From contig CM057136.1 of assembly GCA_029964075.1 (NCBI GenBank), positions 14,992,381 to 15,056,380 on the forward strand: 64,000 nt of DNA. The letters are read 5' to 3'. The translations under genes were made by a program, and so were the position numbers. Position 1 is the first letter of the stretch, and every line of letters starts with the position of its first letter. The notes beneath the pieces were generated by a model that saw only the letters and a program-made list of their open reading frames with translations, made no database searches and was not told where the DNA came from. This DNA comes from Patiria pectinifera. Lineage: Eukaryota > Echinodermata > Asteroidea > Valvatida > Asterinidae. Shown here piece after piece: positions 44,039 through 54,961 of the stretch.

Positions 44039-45076
44039 CTATTGAAATCGAACTGATGATCTGATGACACGCCTTGGTCTGGTGAAGATTTCCATAGATT
44101 CATCAGAGCTTGAGAGAGAGCCGTCATCATCCGAATGGGAGTCTGGAGATATATCTGGGAACTGAGGTGGAGGAGCGACTGGGGAAGGTACATCTTGGGA
44201 CTTATGTGAAGGGGGAGCTTTGGTTGCCATCTCCTGCTGCTTCACTTTCTTCAGGTGCTGCCTCATGTACTGCATGGTGTCGTTGTGCTGGCTGGGCCAA
44301 AAGTATCGACCCCTCACTTGTTTCAGGACATGGCCGTATCCTCCTGTCTCCATGCTGTTATGCAAACTGCACAGTACTTTGTCCCTTAAACTGCGGGGTA
44401 GTACTGGTACCAGTACAGAATTTCCCTTGCCTTCTCCTCTTCTGTACAAAAGTAAGCCACCTCCCACATCCAGGCGATCCCAGACATTCAGTAGTCGTTG
44501 TACCGATTTAGGTTGACGTGCCTTTGTACTCTGGCTGATCCTCATAGGATTTGACAGTTTAAGTTCCACCACTTTCCTGATGGCAGGATCTTGTTGCTGT
44601 CCTTGGCGCAGACGGTGACTGTGGCTACATCGGATGCCTCCAATACCCTGGCTTGACTGACCACTGGTAGGGGCAACGGAAGGGTCTACTGGTTGTCTTC
44701 GATGGGGGACACGAGGGGCTTCTTTTGGACTCTTGGGATCTGGTTCGTTGATGGAGACTGGGGACACTGGTACATCTCGAACGGGCTGAGGGATGGGGAC
44801 TTCTGGAACTGGCCAGGACTGGTGCAGGACACACTCCAGACTTCGAATGTAGTGCCTCTGTTGTTGCTGCTCACATATAACTTGGCTGAGGACCGATTTC
44901 AATGTGTTGATTTGTTGAAACTGCTGTACAATCACTTGTTGCATGTGTGTTTGATGTTGCAGCAGCTGTAGGATGCTCAACTGCGGTTCAGCTAACGGCA
45001 CTTGGTCGACGTGGTCAGAGCTGGTGGGCAGTGGGTCAAACCCACACAACTGAAGGGTAGTCAGGACCTCCGTCAT
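44039..45076 (-). CDS. Fused retroelement ORF: N-terminal region, integrase zinc-finger remnant and Pol C-terminus
   Basis: An intact 345-codon ORF fills most of the internal region. Residues 1-90 are Gln/Leu-rich helix of gag-like position. About 95-160 is a Pro/Ser linker. About 165-270 resembles the pre-integrase zinc-binding (H2C2) segment of Gypsy Pol: the His pair (LHNSM...GYGH) and RGRYFWPSQH are present, but the CxxC that should follow is replaced by RQHLKKVKQQ. The C-terminus TRPRRVIRSSVRFQ is the usual Gypsy Pol ending. The gene is therefore what remains after the enzyme core was removed while keeping frame. Whether the protein is made is unknown. Confidence 0.8.
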   Translation of the reverse strand: MTEVLTTLQLCGFDPLPTSSDHVDQVPLAEPQLSILQLLQHQTHMQQVIVQQFQQINTLKSVLSQVICEQQQQRHYIRSLECVLHQSWPVPEVPIPQPVRDVPVSPVSINEPDPKSPKEAPRVPHRRQPVDPSVAPTSGQSSQGIGGIRCSHSHRLRQGQQQDPAIRKVVELKLSNPMRISQSTKARQPKSVQRLLNVWDRLDVGGGLLLYRRGEGKGNSVLVPVLPRSLRDKVLCSLHNSMETGGYGHVLKQVRGRYFWPSQHNDTMQYMRQHLKKVKQQEMATKAPPSHKSQDVPSPVAPPPQFPDISPDSHSDDDGSLSSSDESMEIFTRPRRVIRSSVRFQ

Positions 45077-45217
45077 GGTGTTTCAGTCATCCTGCACTTC
45101 TCAAGTTTATTAACCAAAAAAGCACTGTGTGGGTTTCGATTTAAAAAAAACTTCCAAAGAAGAAAAAATGTCCCAGCTAAAAAACAAAAATGGCTAAATT
45201 CCTTAAGAAAATTAATC

Positions 45218-45236
45218 ATCCCGGGTTTCGGCACCA
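45218..45236 (-). other. Primer-binding site for tRNA-Phe
   Basis: The + strand reads ATCCCGGGTTTCGGCACCA, identical over 19 bases to the 3' end (with CCA) of animal tRNA-Phe as I remember it. The minus (coding) strand is thus a perfect primer-binding site, 5 nt inside the 5' LTR at 45242. This fixes the element's orientation. Confidence 0.85.
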
Positions 45237-45241
45237 AAAAA

Positions 45242-45936
45242 TGTAACGTAGAAAAACGGATCACTAGAGAAAAACACCTGGTTCCAATGATTATGTCGCG
45301 ATTTAGTTTTTAAACTGGGACAACAAAAAAAAGAAAGAAAAGGAATCAAGGAAACAAAAATAGACTTCTCCAAAATTTAATTTAGTCTCGCAACAATCTT
45401 CAAACAAAACAAAACCACTTCTATCCTTAAAGAAGAAAAAACACTTTTTCTCAAATACTTAAAAAACTCAATCTGGATCAAAATCCAAGAACAAAAAGAG
45501 TTAAAAACCAAAAGGAAAAAAACCCAAAATTGAAATCAAAATGAAAATATATAAATGAAATGAAAGTTTATGAAACCCACACAGCACTAAAGAAAATGAC
45601 TCTAAAAGCACAGGAATGAACTAAAAACCAATGACTGGACTAGCAGACAAAAGAAACAGCTAGGAAGACACTCTCCAGGTAGGAGGAAATGTATGACTAT
45701 ATGATGTTAAGTTGTCTCACTGCTGGTCTGCTGGGTAATAATCACTCTGGCATGACAATGTGGCAGCTTTTTATAGGGGGACTTGTGGGCTAAAATAAAC
45801 AAACAGGGGGTCACACTACCAGGAAAAGGGGGGGGGGGACATCTAAACTTCAACTAAAATGATTTTCTTTTCTAAGGGGGGCTACTCCTATTGAATACAC
45901 TATAAAAATACACAAGGGAAACTTGGCCCTGCCACA
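45242..45936 (-). repeat. 5' LTR (right copy on the + strand)
   Basis: 695 bp, TG...CA, apparently identical to the left LTR, including the G homopolymer near 45828-45839. It should carry the element's promoter (see 45768-45775). Confidence 0.93.
45768..45775 (-). promoter_or_regulatory. Probable TATA box of the retroelement LTR
   Basis: On the minus strand the 5' LTR contains CTATAAAAAGC at this position, about 160 bases from the LTR start. It is the only good TATAAA-type match I noticed in the LTR in this orientation. Confidence 0.45.
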
Positions 45937-47644
45937 CCTACTTGCTATGAAAAAAAAATTGGAAAATTCAAATGCGGATGGTCCCAGATTACTTCATAGG
46001 TCTACATGTTCCCATCCCGTCTTTTGTCAGTAAAGCCATGCACTTATTCAATTTTTTTGGCCCCGTTTTATGTGCCTTCCCCCCCCCCCCGGATATAGGC
46101 TTGTTCAATGCGCTTCCATTATTTCTAGACTCCAGATTTCAGCAGCCATCCCCTCTTACATAATGCTTCCTTAAGACTATAAGTCTCTATATAGCACTAT
46201 CTATCACGATATGTAAAAGCGAAGGGTCATTTTTAGTGTTTAGAACATGTATTATGCATACATTTTCATTATAGACTACCACAATGTATCATGGAAAGGC
46301 GTGTCTCCAATAGATGAACTGTCGTGCATTGCGGAATGTTGGGTGAACTTATACCCTACATTTTGGACTGGCGGTTGTTGAAATAAAAGTGGTGCGTGGC
46401 CTGCGTGTAAGAAATCCCAAGGAGAGTTGCGAATTCTTAGACCATGTTTAGACAAAAGATGAGATCACATCCGCTAATGGGAAGATGGCTCCGGGTGCCG
46501 GGTCGGGCTACACATTTTGTAACATGTCGGTTATCATCACCTCCTGCCTGTAGATGTTTTCTGAAGCTGTGACTTTTATTTGGCTTCTGCGCCAAAAAAA
46601 AACGAATGTGGGCCAACAACGGCGGGTGAGGACCTAAAACAGATATGTACTGCATGTATTGAAAACAGGGGCGTGTGTAGCTTTCAGGAAATGGGGAGGG
46701 GGTTGAGTGAAGGCGTCAGTGCTACTGGGCCGGAGGCTTGGCCCTCGGGAGGTTTTGTTACGATACTTTCTCCTGCATTCTAAGCATATTGAGAGTAAAC
46801 GGGGAGGGGGGAAAGTTGCAACTGGAAAACTGTTATTTTTAGCATCACATTGTCTGCATGCCCGTGAACCATGCCGAAGGTGATACAGTGTCTAGCACAA
46901 CAATAAAATCGTTGATGCAAGACTTGTGTTTTGATCATAAACATCATGCAACCATGGAGATTTTAATGTATAGGCTCGGCCGTCTGGCGCCGAATGTTTC
47001 TGTTGACGTATTCTTCTCGTGTATGCAACACAAAGAGAATGTATAGCAATTCCCCAATTATTGAATTGCATGTAATTGATACCGGCCGGGGATATTTTGA
47101 AATGAAATAAATAGTAAATACTTAATTTGTGTACCTTTGCTCGTAATTTCGTAAAACAAAATTTATCGTGGACAAACCTGAGGACTGCAAACAATCCTTC
47201 ATGCAGTAGTTTCTATGCATCTAGCGAAAATACAAATGTACATAAGTCTCGATCGTAGGCCTTCTTGTATGCCGGTGACCCAGATATGCGAATTTAGGTG
47301 CGTCAGCTAAATTTTCGTTCCGTGTCCCTGTCATGAGACTTATGTCATTCAGATCATGCGTCCTTGCTCTAAGTTCAGTGATCACAGCAAGTGGATGATT
47401 TTGTGGGTATTCGGAATAAGGACAACTGAGACGGACTTGGAGACGAAGCCGAAACCTTTAAGGTACCCTAGGTCCACGGTGATCTTGCACTTACACGATA
47501 TAGACAGTCGAGGTAAGTATAGGCCTAGCTAGGTAAAGCAGAGTTGTAGATATTTGACGTATTCTAATTTATTGAGAGGCGTGATTACTTTGCAAATTGT
47601 TGACCTTCAGCTTACCGCTGCTTGACTTTACAGTCGATCATAAA

Positions 47645-47782
47645 CAGTGGCGCTGGGGGGCTTGAACATTTTATGGGGGCGTCATGTAGGGGGGGAGGGC
47701 GACTGGGGGGGGGAACAAGGTTTCATGGGGGGGATGTCGCCCCCCCCCCCCACACACACACACACCCGTGGCTACGCCACTG
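47645..47782. mobile_element. Short G/C-tract MITE with CAGTGGCG ends
   Basis: CAGTGGCG at the left and CGCCACTG at the right are perfect inverted termini. The interior is G-rich on the left and a C run followed by (CA)n on the right, so it can pair on itself. A solitary left end of the same type (CAGTGGCGTAACTAGGG) occurs at 58711. Confidence 0.55.
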
Positions 47783-48151
47783 ACCATAAAACCTTTAATT
47801 CTTTGTTGTTGGGCAGTGGCAGACGTCTCTTATTTTGTGCAATCATTGCAAGTACAATTCATAGACCCCGTAAAACTAGTACCATATCCTGTATCGAGAA
47901 AAAAAGGAATTAAAAAGGACTTATAAAGGCAGTTGGGCCAAAATAAGTCAAAACCTGTACCCAATTTTTTTTTAAATCTGCTCTCCAACTTGAAAAGAAA
48001 TGTTTTTAAAAAACACTCAAGCTCGCTCTGGAACCATTAGATACCGGTATACATTGATATTCTCACCGCAGAATTCTTTTTAGATTATACATTCCTTTTT
48101 GTTTTATTTTTTTTCCAGTGTTTTTTTTGTCTCGTCTGCGTTGTTCGGGAA

Positions 48152-48450
48152 AGGTCACATACTAAGGTCAGCTGAGGTCAAGTTGTAAAATAGGCCGAGC
48201 ACTGGTAAAATTGGTCTCATTTGAAAAGTTGAAATCTAATAATAATTATTGGAACCAAACTTGGGTCGTAGATGCAACATATGGCAACCTTCATAATGAT
48301 AATGTGTCAAATGTCACATACCAAGGTCAAAGGTCATCTGAGGGTTCAGTTGTAAAATAGGCTGAAAATGTAAAATTGTTCTCATTTGAAAGTTGAAGTT
48401 CAATTGGAACCAAACTTGGGTCAAAGATGCAACATGCCAACCTTCATGCC
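48152..48450 (+). repeat. Tandem duplication with AGGTCA motifs
   Basis: Two units of about 145 bp (48152-48297 and 48312-48450) share CACATAC(T/C)AAGGTCA, GTTGTAAAATAGGC, TCTCATTTGAAA, GGAACCAAACTTGGGTC and GCAACAT...CAACCTTCAT. The first has AGGTCAGCTGAGGTCA (half-sites 4 bp apart) and the second AGGTCAAAGGTCA (1 bp apart), matching nuclear-receptor half-sites in form. It is probably a fragment of a dispersed repeat. Confidence 0.6.
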
Positions 48451-48833
48451 GATTAGTCACTCTTTAAAGATAATTGCGAAAACTGCAGGCGAGACGCATG
48501 AGAACCATCTTGTTTAGTGCACTTCAATTGCGGAACTCAACTTCTCTGTTGGACCGGACCAAATGTTCAATCGCATTAACATTTATTTCGCAGTCAGTTT
48601 GTCTAGGGAGGAAATTTGTGACTAATAAATGGGACATCAGTTAGGTCTTTTGGACTGAGGTTCACTGTACTTCATAGTTAAGAATTCAAACTGTAGTACG
48701 ACGTGTCAAATCTTCTATACTTATTCGCTTTAGTTTATACCTGGAATATTAGGCTGGGGTTCACTTTGTGTTTTTTCCTGGTATATTAAGGAATAACAAT
48801 TATTGTGTTATGCAAAAAAAAAATGCTTAATCT

Positions 48834-49289
48834 TTAAAGGGAATGTACATCATTGGCATTTGCTTTAATCTTCAGAAATGAACTATTTGAGGGCCGGGTT
48901 AGTATAATAATCAAATTATTGTTACACTGACATGTTTGAAGTTTTGTGTTGGAAAATGCTGGCAAAACTAATATAAGAAAAACAAAAATGTTCGAGTAGT
49001 CTGGTTCCCTGACTCCACTGAAGATTAAATGGATTAATTTATAGATGCCGGAAAATTGTATGATAAGGGAACCAGTCTAGCTGGCCTGCACCCATTCAGA
49101 ACATGCAACCAATAGCAAACAAAATTCGGACTGAAAAACAAATGGTACATTTGGAGCAGTAGTTGAAAAATAGTTAGGTTTTTCCAACGGTGGTCGGCCG
49201 ACCACCGTTGGAAATGTATACAAAATTACCATTTTCTTGAAAGTGACTTTTGTTTTCCAATGTTTGCAAATGTTGTATATTCCCTTTAA
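48834..49289 (+). mobile_element. Family B TTAA MITE with perfect central palindrome (copy B6)
   Basis: TTAA at 48834-48837 and 49286-49289. Bases 49181-49214 form a perfect 34-bp palindrome centred on GGTCGGCCGACC. This copy lacks about 70 bp before the right terminus compared with B3. Confidence 0.8.
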
Positions 49290-51433
49290 TCTTTAAACAT
49301 CAAGCTATTGTGAATAATTAACGGACCAGAAACGTGATTTTTTAGCAAACACAACATCTGGACCGGGAATTTCAACCCAACCATGACTTCAATTTCTGAA
49401 TGAAATTCCCAAAACAAGATTTTGAACAAACAAAGACGCAAGTAAACAAATACATATCCGGTTGAAATTTCAGCTCACTTTGCGACATTCACAAATGTAA
49501 CTCGACACGAAGACATCAAATTGCAGCGTCACTCAAATAATCTTAGTTTATTCCTTTTTCTTTTTGAATTATTGGGCCTGGCGTCTTCTAACGCCCACTC
49601 GAAAACAAGTTATGTCAGACGTGCTGCGGTTCCTGTCATTTGAGGTCTGAGAGCAGGTTTGGGAACATCACTGGAGTCGGGAAATCGATCGTTAAATCCA
49701 ACGCTGCACAGGCATCAAGAAGAGACATTAACTTGTATCATGGAGGATCCTTCCTCCATGCTCATGCTTGTATCTTGTCCTTGCTTCAGACACTCTCCGC
49801 AGAGCATGACACAAGATCTGTTCACGAGGTAGAAAACAGTTGGACAACTTTTATAAGTGTCAGTAAAATTGATGCTTCACATTCGATCGCACTCTTGTGC
49901 AAATAGATTAATAATTTAATCTCAAATTTGAAAGCGAACCTCAAAGTTGGTAGGACCTTTGAAATTTCTTTGCCATGTGTCAAATGCATGTGCAAAGAAA
50001 TTGACCCAACACGCTTTGACCCATCCACCTCACGGGAAAGCGAGCTGAAATCACGATACGTCCCTGAAGGGCGAAACGGCATAATTTGAATACAATCAAC
50101 CCTGAAAACTGAACCCTTTGTCATGGATATTTTGTTTGTGACAGATGCAACGGTGCGTATTGTTTTATCTCATTGGACATCAGTGATCTCTACAGGTGTA
50201 CGAATTGATAAAGGGCAAACAGGAAGCCTGAGCACAACTGGGTACAGCTGTGCGGGGTTCAGTTCTCGAGTTACTGCCCACGGAAGAACTGCATCGAACA
50301 AAATCAGCTGGTTTGACGGTAAGCACTGTCTTGTTACCCGATCTGAACATTTACAGGTTGTTTTTTTCTTTTTCAAAAATATCTGCTATCTTCCGGCCTC
50401 GGCCAGCTGCAGGCTCTGGCGGGGGTTAGTCGGACCTTAACGTACGACTGGAACACCGAATCCAGTAATTTAACCAGGCCAAATTGTAGAGTTTTTTCAC
50501 TGCTTCTGTGAACATTTCAAGGCTTCTGTAATCATATGCTGGTTTTTCGGACCATAGTCTCATAGACGAAGCCGGGATTTAGGAAATTTAGCCATTATTT
50601 TATAAGGTTTGATTTAATATTAATAATTTATGCACTAATAGTTACACGAAAATAGTGCATGTGAAATGTCCCCTTGAATCCTAATAGGCCTATAATGTAT
50701 ATGTTTTTCCTCGGTGGTGTATAGGCTATAATTACCGGCCGCGTCGAAAAGAAACTTAAACAGCTGTATTAATCAAAGGATATTGTGCAATACGTACTTT
50801 TGGACTTTGTGGTTTGAGTTTAAAGTAGGTCGTGTCGAGTGCACAAAAACGATTCACCGAACTTCAACGTCAGGAGCCGCCGGGGTTCCATTGTGTTGGA
50901 TATCACAATTGTTCTTGCCTATAAATGTAAATAAGGTAGTAGTTTATCAACGTGCGTTGGCAGAGTTGGCATTGTTCACGTTCAGACGCATTATGTAATG
51001 CTCAAATGGTGCCGCCATGATATTGGGTTGTGAATTTGTACAGGACACTATCACTGTACATTGTACGGGTTACTATTGTTCTAGGCAGAGATGATGATGA
51101 TTGCCGGCTAAGCCTACGTCGATTAAATCAAACGTTTTCAGGCTGTCGGTTTATCTCATATCAAGGTTCTCTGACGTGCACTTGAGGGTTGTCAAAGTAT
51201 AAAAAGTCCCACCTTTAACAAAACTGAACGCTGCCGTTCTTTTCCCAAGAAATTTCATGGAATTAGAACGAACTTTGGACCAAAATCTAAAAAGTCCCAT
51301 CTTCGCGATTCTAACAATATTTACGAATGCTGCTTTTTTTCTGAGAAATTTCGTGGAGTTTGGACGGATTTGGACGAGGGCTAGGCCGGTTTATTTTGCA
51401 AGTTTGTGGCTGGAGTCATTTGTATGTGAGTGC

Positions 51434-51666
51434 TGGGCCTAATTTCATGGCTGATATCTAGGCCTAGTGCGTACCGTTACTAGCGAAAAATCCCTCCATA
51501 CTTCCACTGCAGTAAGCGTATTTCACGGGTTTAACAAGGAATTTTGTAATCTCCTAACTAACTTTTCTGTACTTATACAGCCGGGTTAGCACAGAATTTT
51601 CTGTTAACGCTGTTACCATAAAATGGTGATGATCGTAAGCACGGAATTCCATGAAATTAGGCCCAG
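51434..51666. mobile_element. Hairpin MITE (GGGCCTAATTTCATG, copy E2)
   Basis: The left end TGGGCCTAATTTCATGG and the right end CCATGAAATTAGGCCCA are perfect 17-bp inverted repeats, related to E1 at 33641-33880. The interior is more diverged than in E1. Confidence 0.65.
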
Positions 51667-52803
51667 TTCGGATGAGCGCGCATAATGAGTTATGTTCGAT
51701 CAAACTGGAATCATTTGCTGCCATACGTTAAATACATGTACATAATACACATCATGATCGAGATAGAAACATCAATCAAAACAGGTGGAAAACTGTTCAG
51801 AGTAAAGTTCACAGAGTTTATGCCTCACTGTATTTGCAGAGAAGCTATAAACAGGTGTAATTTGCTGGTACCACGTCCAGTCCTGAAAAGGACCACACCA
51901 CTACATGATAATAATCAACATATCACTGTGTTCAAACAGACCTCCGCTGGGTAATAAACGTTGATCTATGGATGCTGGTGTTTCCTGACAATAGAATCAA
52001 AACTAATGAGTGTGATTCTTGACATGATGCATCACTCAAATTTAGGGCTGGTTCATTTCTAATATATTGAATTGAATCCTCGTATTCATCAGTGCTTATG
52101 ACGGCCCGCCGTGCTGCACTACTGTTCTCTTGTTTGGATAGTCAATGATTGTCTTCTTTTTTTCTTCTCAGAATCTCTGGGTTTTCTTCTGGACATCATG
52201 CCAGGCGAACCTTAACACAACGATAATCAGACTTGGCAGGCGAGACAGAGAAGTACCACTCACCAAGCAGTGAAGGTAAGAAGTTTACGAGTATTTTTGC
52301 TAGGATGTTGACAGGTGGTTAAATATTTAAGAAGATAATAATTTCCACCTGCTGCTTAGTTTTATGTGTTACAAACGACCTTGAACATTATCATGTTGAA
52401 TAATTTCGTAAAATTGAGCTCCTGGTTACTGGGAAAAAAGGAACACGGCCAAGAAAGGTTTGTACATGTACATGTATCCAATTAGATACTTATGGTGCAT
52501 GTGAAGTAAGTTTTCAATAAAATGATTTCCTGTAGTAAAATATGCTGAAATTTCTGTATTCCCATGATCATCTGTTGGACGCATGAAAAGATCATGATCA
52601 GTCATACCATTTCACATTAAATTTGCACAAGCTACATTTTCTGTTTGGCTGGAAAATCCTGTACACGGCATAAGCAAGTGAATACCGAAGTGACTTTTAA
52701 CAAAATCAGCAGCAACAAGTTCAGCAGTTTTTATAATGCAAACTCCTACGTCCACAACAAATGTATCCGTTTTCAGCTACACATAATGTGTCACACTTCA
52801 ACG

Positions 52804-53062
52804 ATGGCAGAGGATACTCCACGGGAAAACGATCCGAAGAACCGGCAGCGAGACCCCTGCAGGGGGCGTGGCTGTGGCCAGCTTAGGATCACTCGATGGG
52901 GGCGTGTGGTCGTCGTGGCGTCGTTCCTGACGTTCCTGCTCCACAATGGTGTCTTGGGCACTTTTGGTGCGTTCATACCGCTCCTCTTAAAGGAATTCCA
53001 GCAGGGCTCTGGGCAGCTAGGATGGGTGGTCAGCTCCGGGATCGCTGTGGAGAATTTTGCAG
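52804..53062 (+). CDS. SLC16-like (monocarboxylate transporter family) first coding exon, rest missing
   Basis: The exon runs from an acceptor at 52775 (TTTCAG) to a donor GTGGGT at 53063. Translation from ATG 52804 gives 86 residues in phase 1: a hydrophilic 30-residue N-terminus, then RWGRVVVVASFLTFLLHNGV, a first membrane helix, followed by GAFIPLLLKEF and LGWVVSSG starting the second. This layout matches the N-terminus of SLC16-type major facilitator transporters, although the usual DGGWGW is reduced to TRWGR. A likely 5' UTR exon is 52172-52274 (TTCTCAG acceptor, GTAAGA donor). The remaining ten helices are not in the window; the 500-N gap begins 120 bp later. Substrate unknown. Confidence 0.7.
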
Positions 53063-53182
53063 GTGGGTAACATGTCTTTTTTTAACCTTCATGTTAAGGT
53101 TGGTACATTAATTAGCCAATGCTTTCTACCCGACGGTCAGTATGAAATTAAGTTAATTGCTAGTAGGTACTTTAATTTGTTG

Positions 53183-53682
53183 NNNNNNNNNNNNNNNNNN
53201 NNNNNNNNNNNNNNNNNNNNNNNNNNNNNNNNNNNNNNNNNNNNNNNNNNNNNNNNNNNNNNNNNNNNNNNNNNNNNNNNNNNNNNNNNNNNNNNNNNNN
53301 NNNNNNNNNNNNNNNNNNNNNNNNNNNNNNNNNNNNNNNNNNNNNNNNNNNNNNNNNNNNNNNNNNNNNNNNNNNNNNNNNNNNNNNNNNNNNNNNNNNN
53401 NNNNNNNNNNNNNNNNNNNNNNNNNNNNNNNNNNNNNNNNNNNNNNNNNNNNNNNNNNNNNNNNNNNNNNNNNNNNNNNNNNNNNNNNNNNNNNNNNNNN
53501 NNNNNNNNNNNNNNNNNNNNNNNNNNNNNNNNNNNNNNNNNNNNNNNNNNNNNNNNNNNNNNNNNNNNNNNNNNNNNNNNNNNNNNNNNNNNNNNNNNNN
53601 NNNNNNNNNNNNNNNNNNNNNNNNNNNNNNNNNNNNNNNNNNNNNNNNNNNNNNNNNNNNNNNNNNNNNNNNNNNNNNNNNN
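53183..53682. other. Assembly gap (exactly 500 N)
   Basis: Exactly 500 unknown bases, a conventional placeholder for a gap of unknown size. The real distance between the SLC16-like exon and the lectin genes, and even their linkage, is therefore uncertain. From 53683 to 54357 I see no gene; 54060-54190 resembles the upstream region of the lectin genes and may be a remnant of another unit. Confidence 0.95.
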
Positions 53683-54961
53683 AGTAAAACTTCTCCCCTC
53701 AAAAGCCACAAAATCACAAACCAAAAACAGCCGACAGTAATCTTGACTTAACAGGAAAATGAGCCACATCATAAAGTCTGTTAAACAACTTGACTTTTCA
53801 GGGTAAAATACAACATGTACCATTCCCTTAATTAAGGTCATCCTGAGGTCTTTTCAGAGCCTGTACATAATAAATAATCAAGAAACAAGCCCATAATCTA
53901 TAATATTAAATTCATCAACTTCAGATACACTGTACGTTAACTTAAGGAATGTGTTGGCGAGAAAGCTGTGATGCATGCGTTCAATCCATCTCAACTTTCT
54001 GAATGTTGTTCCATCATCCTCTGTTCACTCTCAGTCACGGTTATGAACACATATATGCTTCTGTCGATTAAATACATTGCCAGGTACCTTCATCACAAAT
54101 GCAACCCTGAATGCATTGAAACCATTTGCTTTTTCTTTTGACACTGGTAGATTGCCATGGAAACCCCCATCCACACAGAAATGATCATTCCACTTTTAAA
54201 ATTATTTTCTTAATTTTTTTTTTAATTTTAATGAAAATCATTTTTTTTTTCAAGAAATATTTTCTCATCTTACTCCCTAGAACCTTAAATATTCTGGAAA
54301 AGGGATTTTTATTTCCAAATTTTTACAAAACAAATTTACCAATGGATGGATACCACTGGACACCTTTTTAATAAATATGACGAAAAAAATGCCAAAGCAG
54401 GTGTTCTTCCTAGTTCACCCTTTGTTAACTAAGTACAAAGTTAACGAAGTGCCTCAGTGTATTTTGTCGATGAAATTCAATAACAAGCACCAAAGCAACA
54501 CTGAAAGCTAAATGCCTAGTTTTCCTGATGTTGGTAGATTGCCAAGGAAACCAACAGGCATCGAGACCTAGAATATTGATTGCAAAGCACCATATCAATA
54601 AAACTGAAATACGTTCTACCTATTATATACTGCCAAGCACTTAGAAGCTAAACCCTTATATGAGTGGCCTTCTTTCACTTAATTTTAATTTTGTGAGAAA
54701 TGAAACTTCAATAAAGCTTGTGACGTTGGCATGGTTGGCAACGGGACCAAGCCTAATAAACAACTGACGCAGCGTTCCACTAGTTGGTATGGCATGTTGG
54801 CCTATCTGATGGGTAGACTGATCACAGATTAGTGCACCGCATTGCAACTGCGGTATCAGTGATGTTATTTTAGTTAATTTTATTTTGTTTGTGTGTCTGC
54901 CTTCAGCTCATTTGTCATTGTGAGCTAATCAAGATTGACATGATACTGAGTGGAACTCATA

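Larger units (their letters stand above)
43260..45936 (-). mobile_element. Non-autonomous Ty3/Gypsy-type LTR retrotransposon, young insertion
   Basis: Two direct 695-bp repeats (43260-43954 and 45242-45936), each starting TG and ending CA, enclose 1,287 bp. Compared by eye, they have the same length and no difference. The 4-bp CCTA at 43256-43259 recurs at 45937-45940 as target duplication. The primer-binding site and ORF show that the element reads on the minus strand. An autonomous Gypsy element would be about 5 kb; here reverse transcriptase, RNase H and the integrase core are missing, so it must depend on enzymes supplied in trans. Confidence 0.93.
45937..52171. other. Gene-poor stretch with repeats; possible upstream UTR exons
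   Basis: No coding exon is supported. The sequence before 47512 ends in a good donor (GAG|GTAAGT) and may be a non-coding first exon. An open stretch at 49640-49830 ending GAG|GTAGAA may be another. Both could belong to the SLC16-like gene downstream. The repeats are listed separately. Confidence 0.35.

Noticed and set aside
47645..47782. G-quadruplex regulatory element
   Set aside because: The G and C runs sit inside a MITE with CAGTGGCG ends and probably reflect homopolymer expansion. No promoter is evident next to them.
49640..50440. Coding exons in open frames at 49.6-50.4 kb
   Set aside because: No conserved domain or continuous splice frame could be found. At most these are untranslated exons of the SLC16-like gene.
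53057..53841. ORFs spanning the N block
   Set aside because: They consist almost wholly of unknown bases; their openness carries no information.
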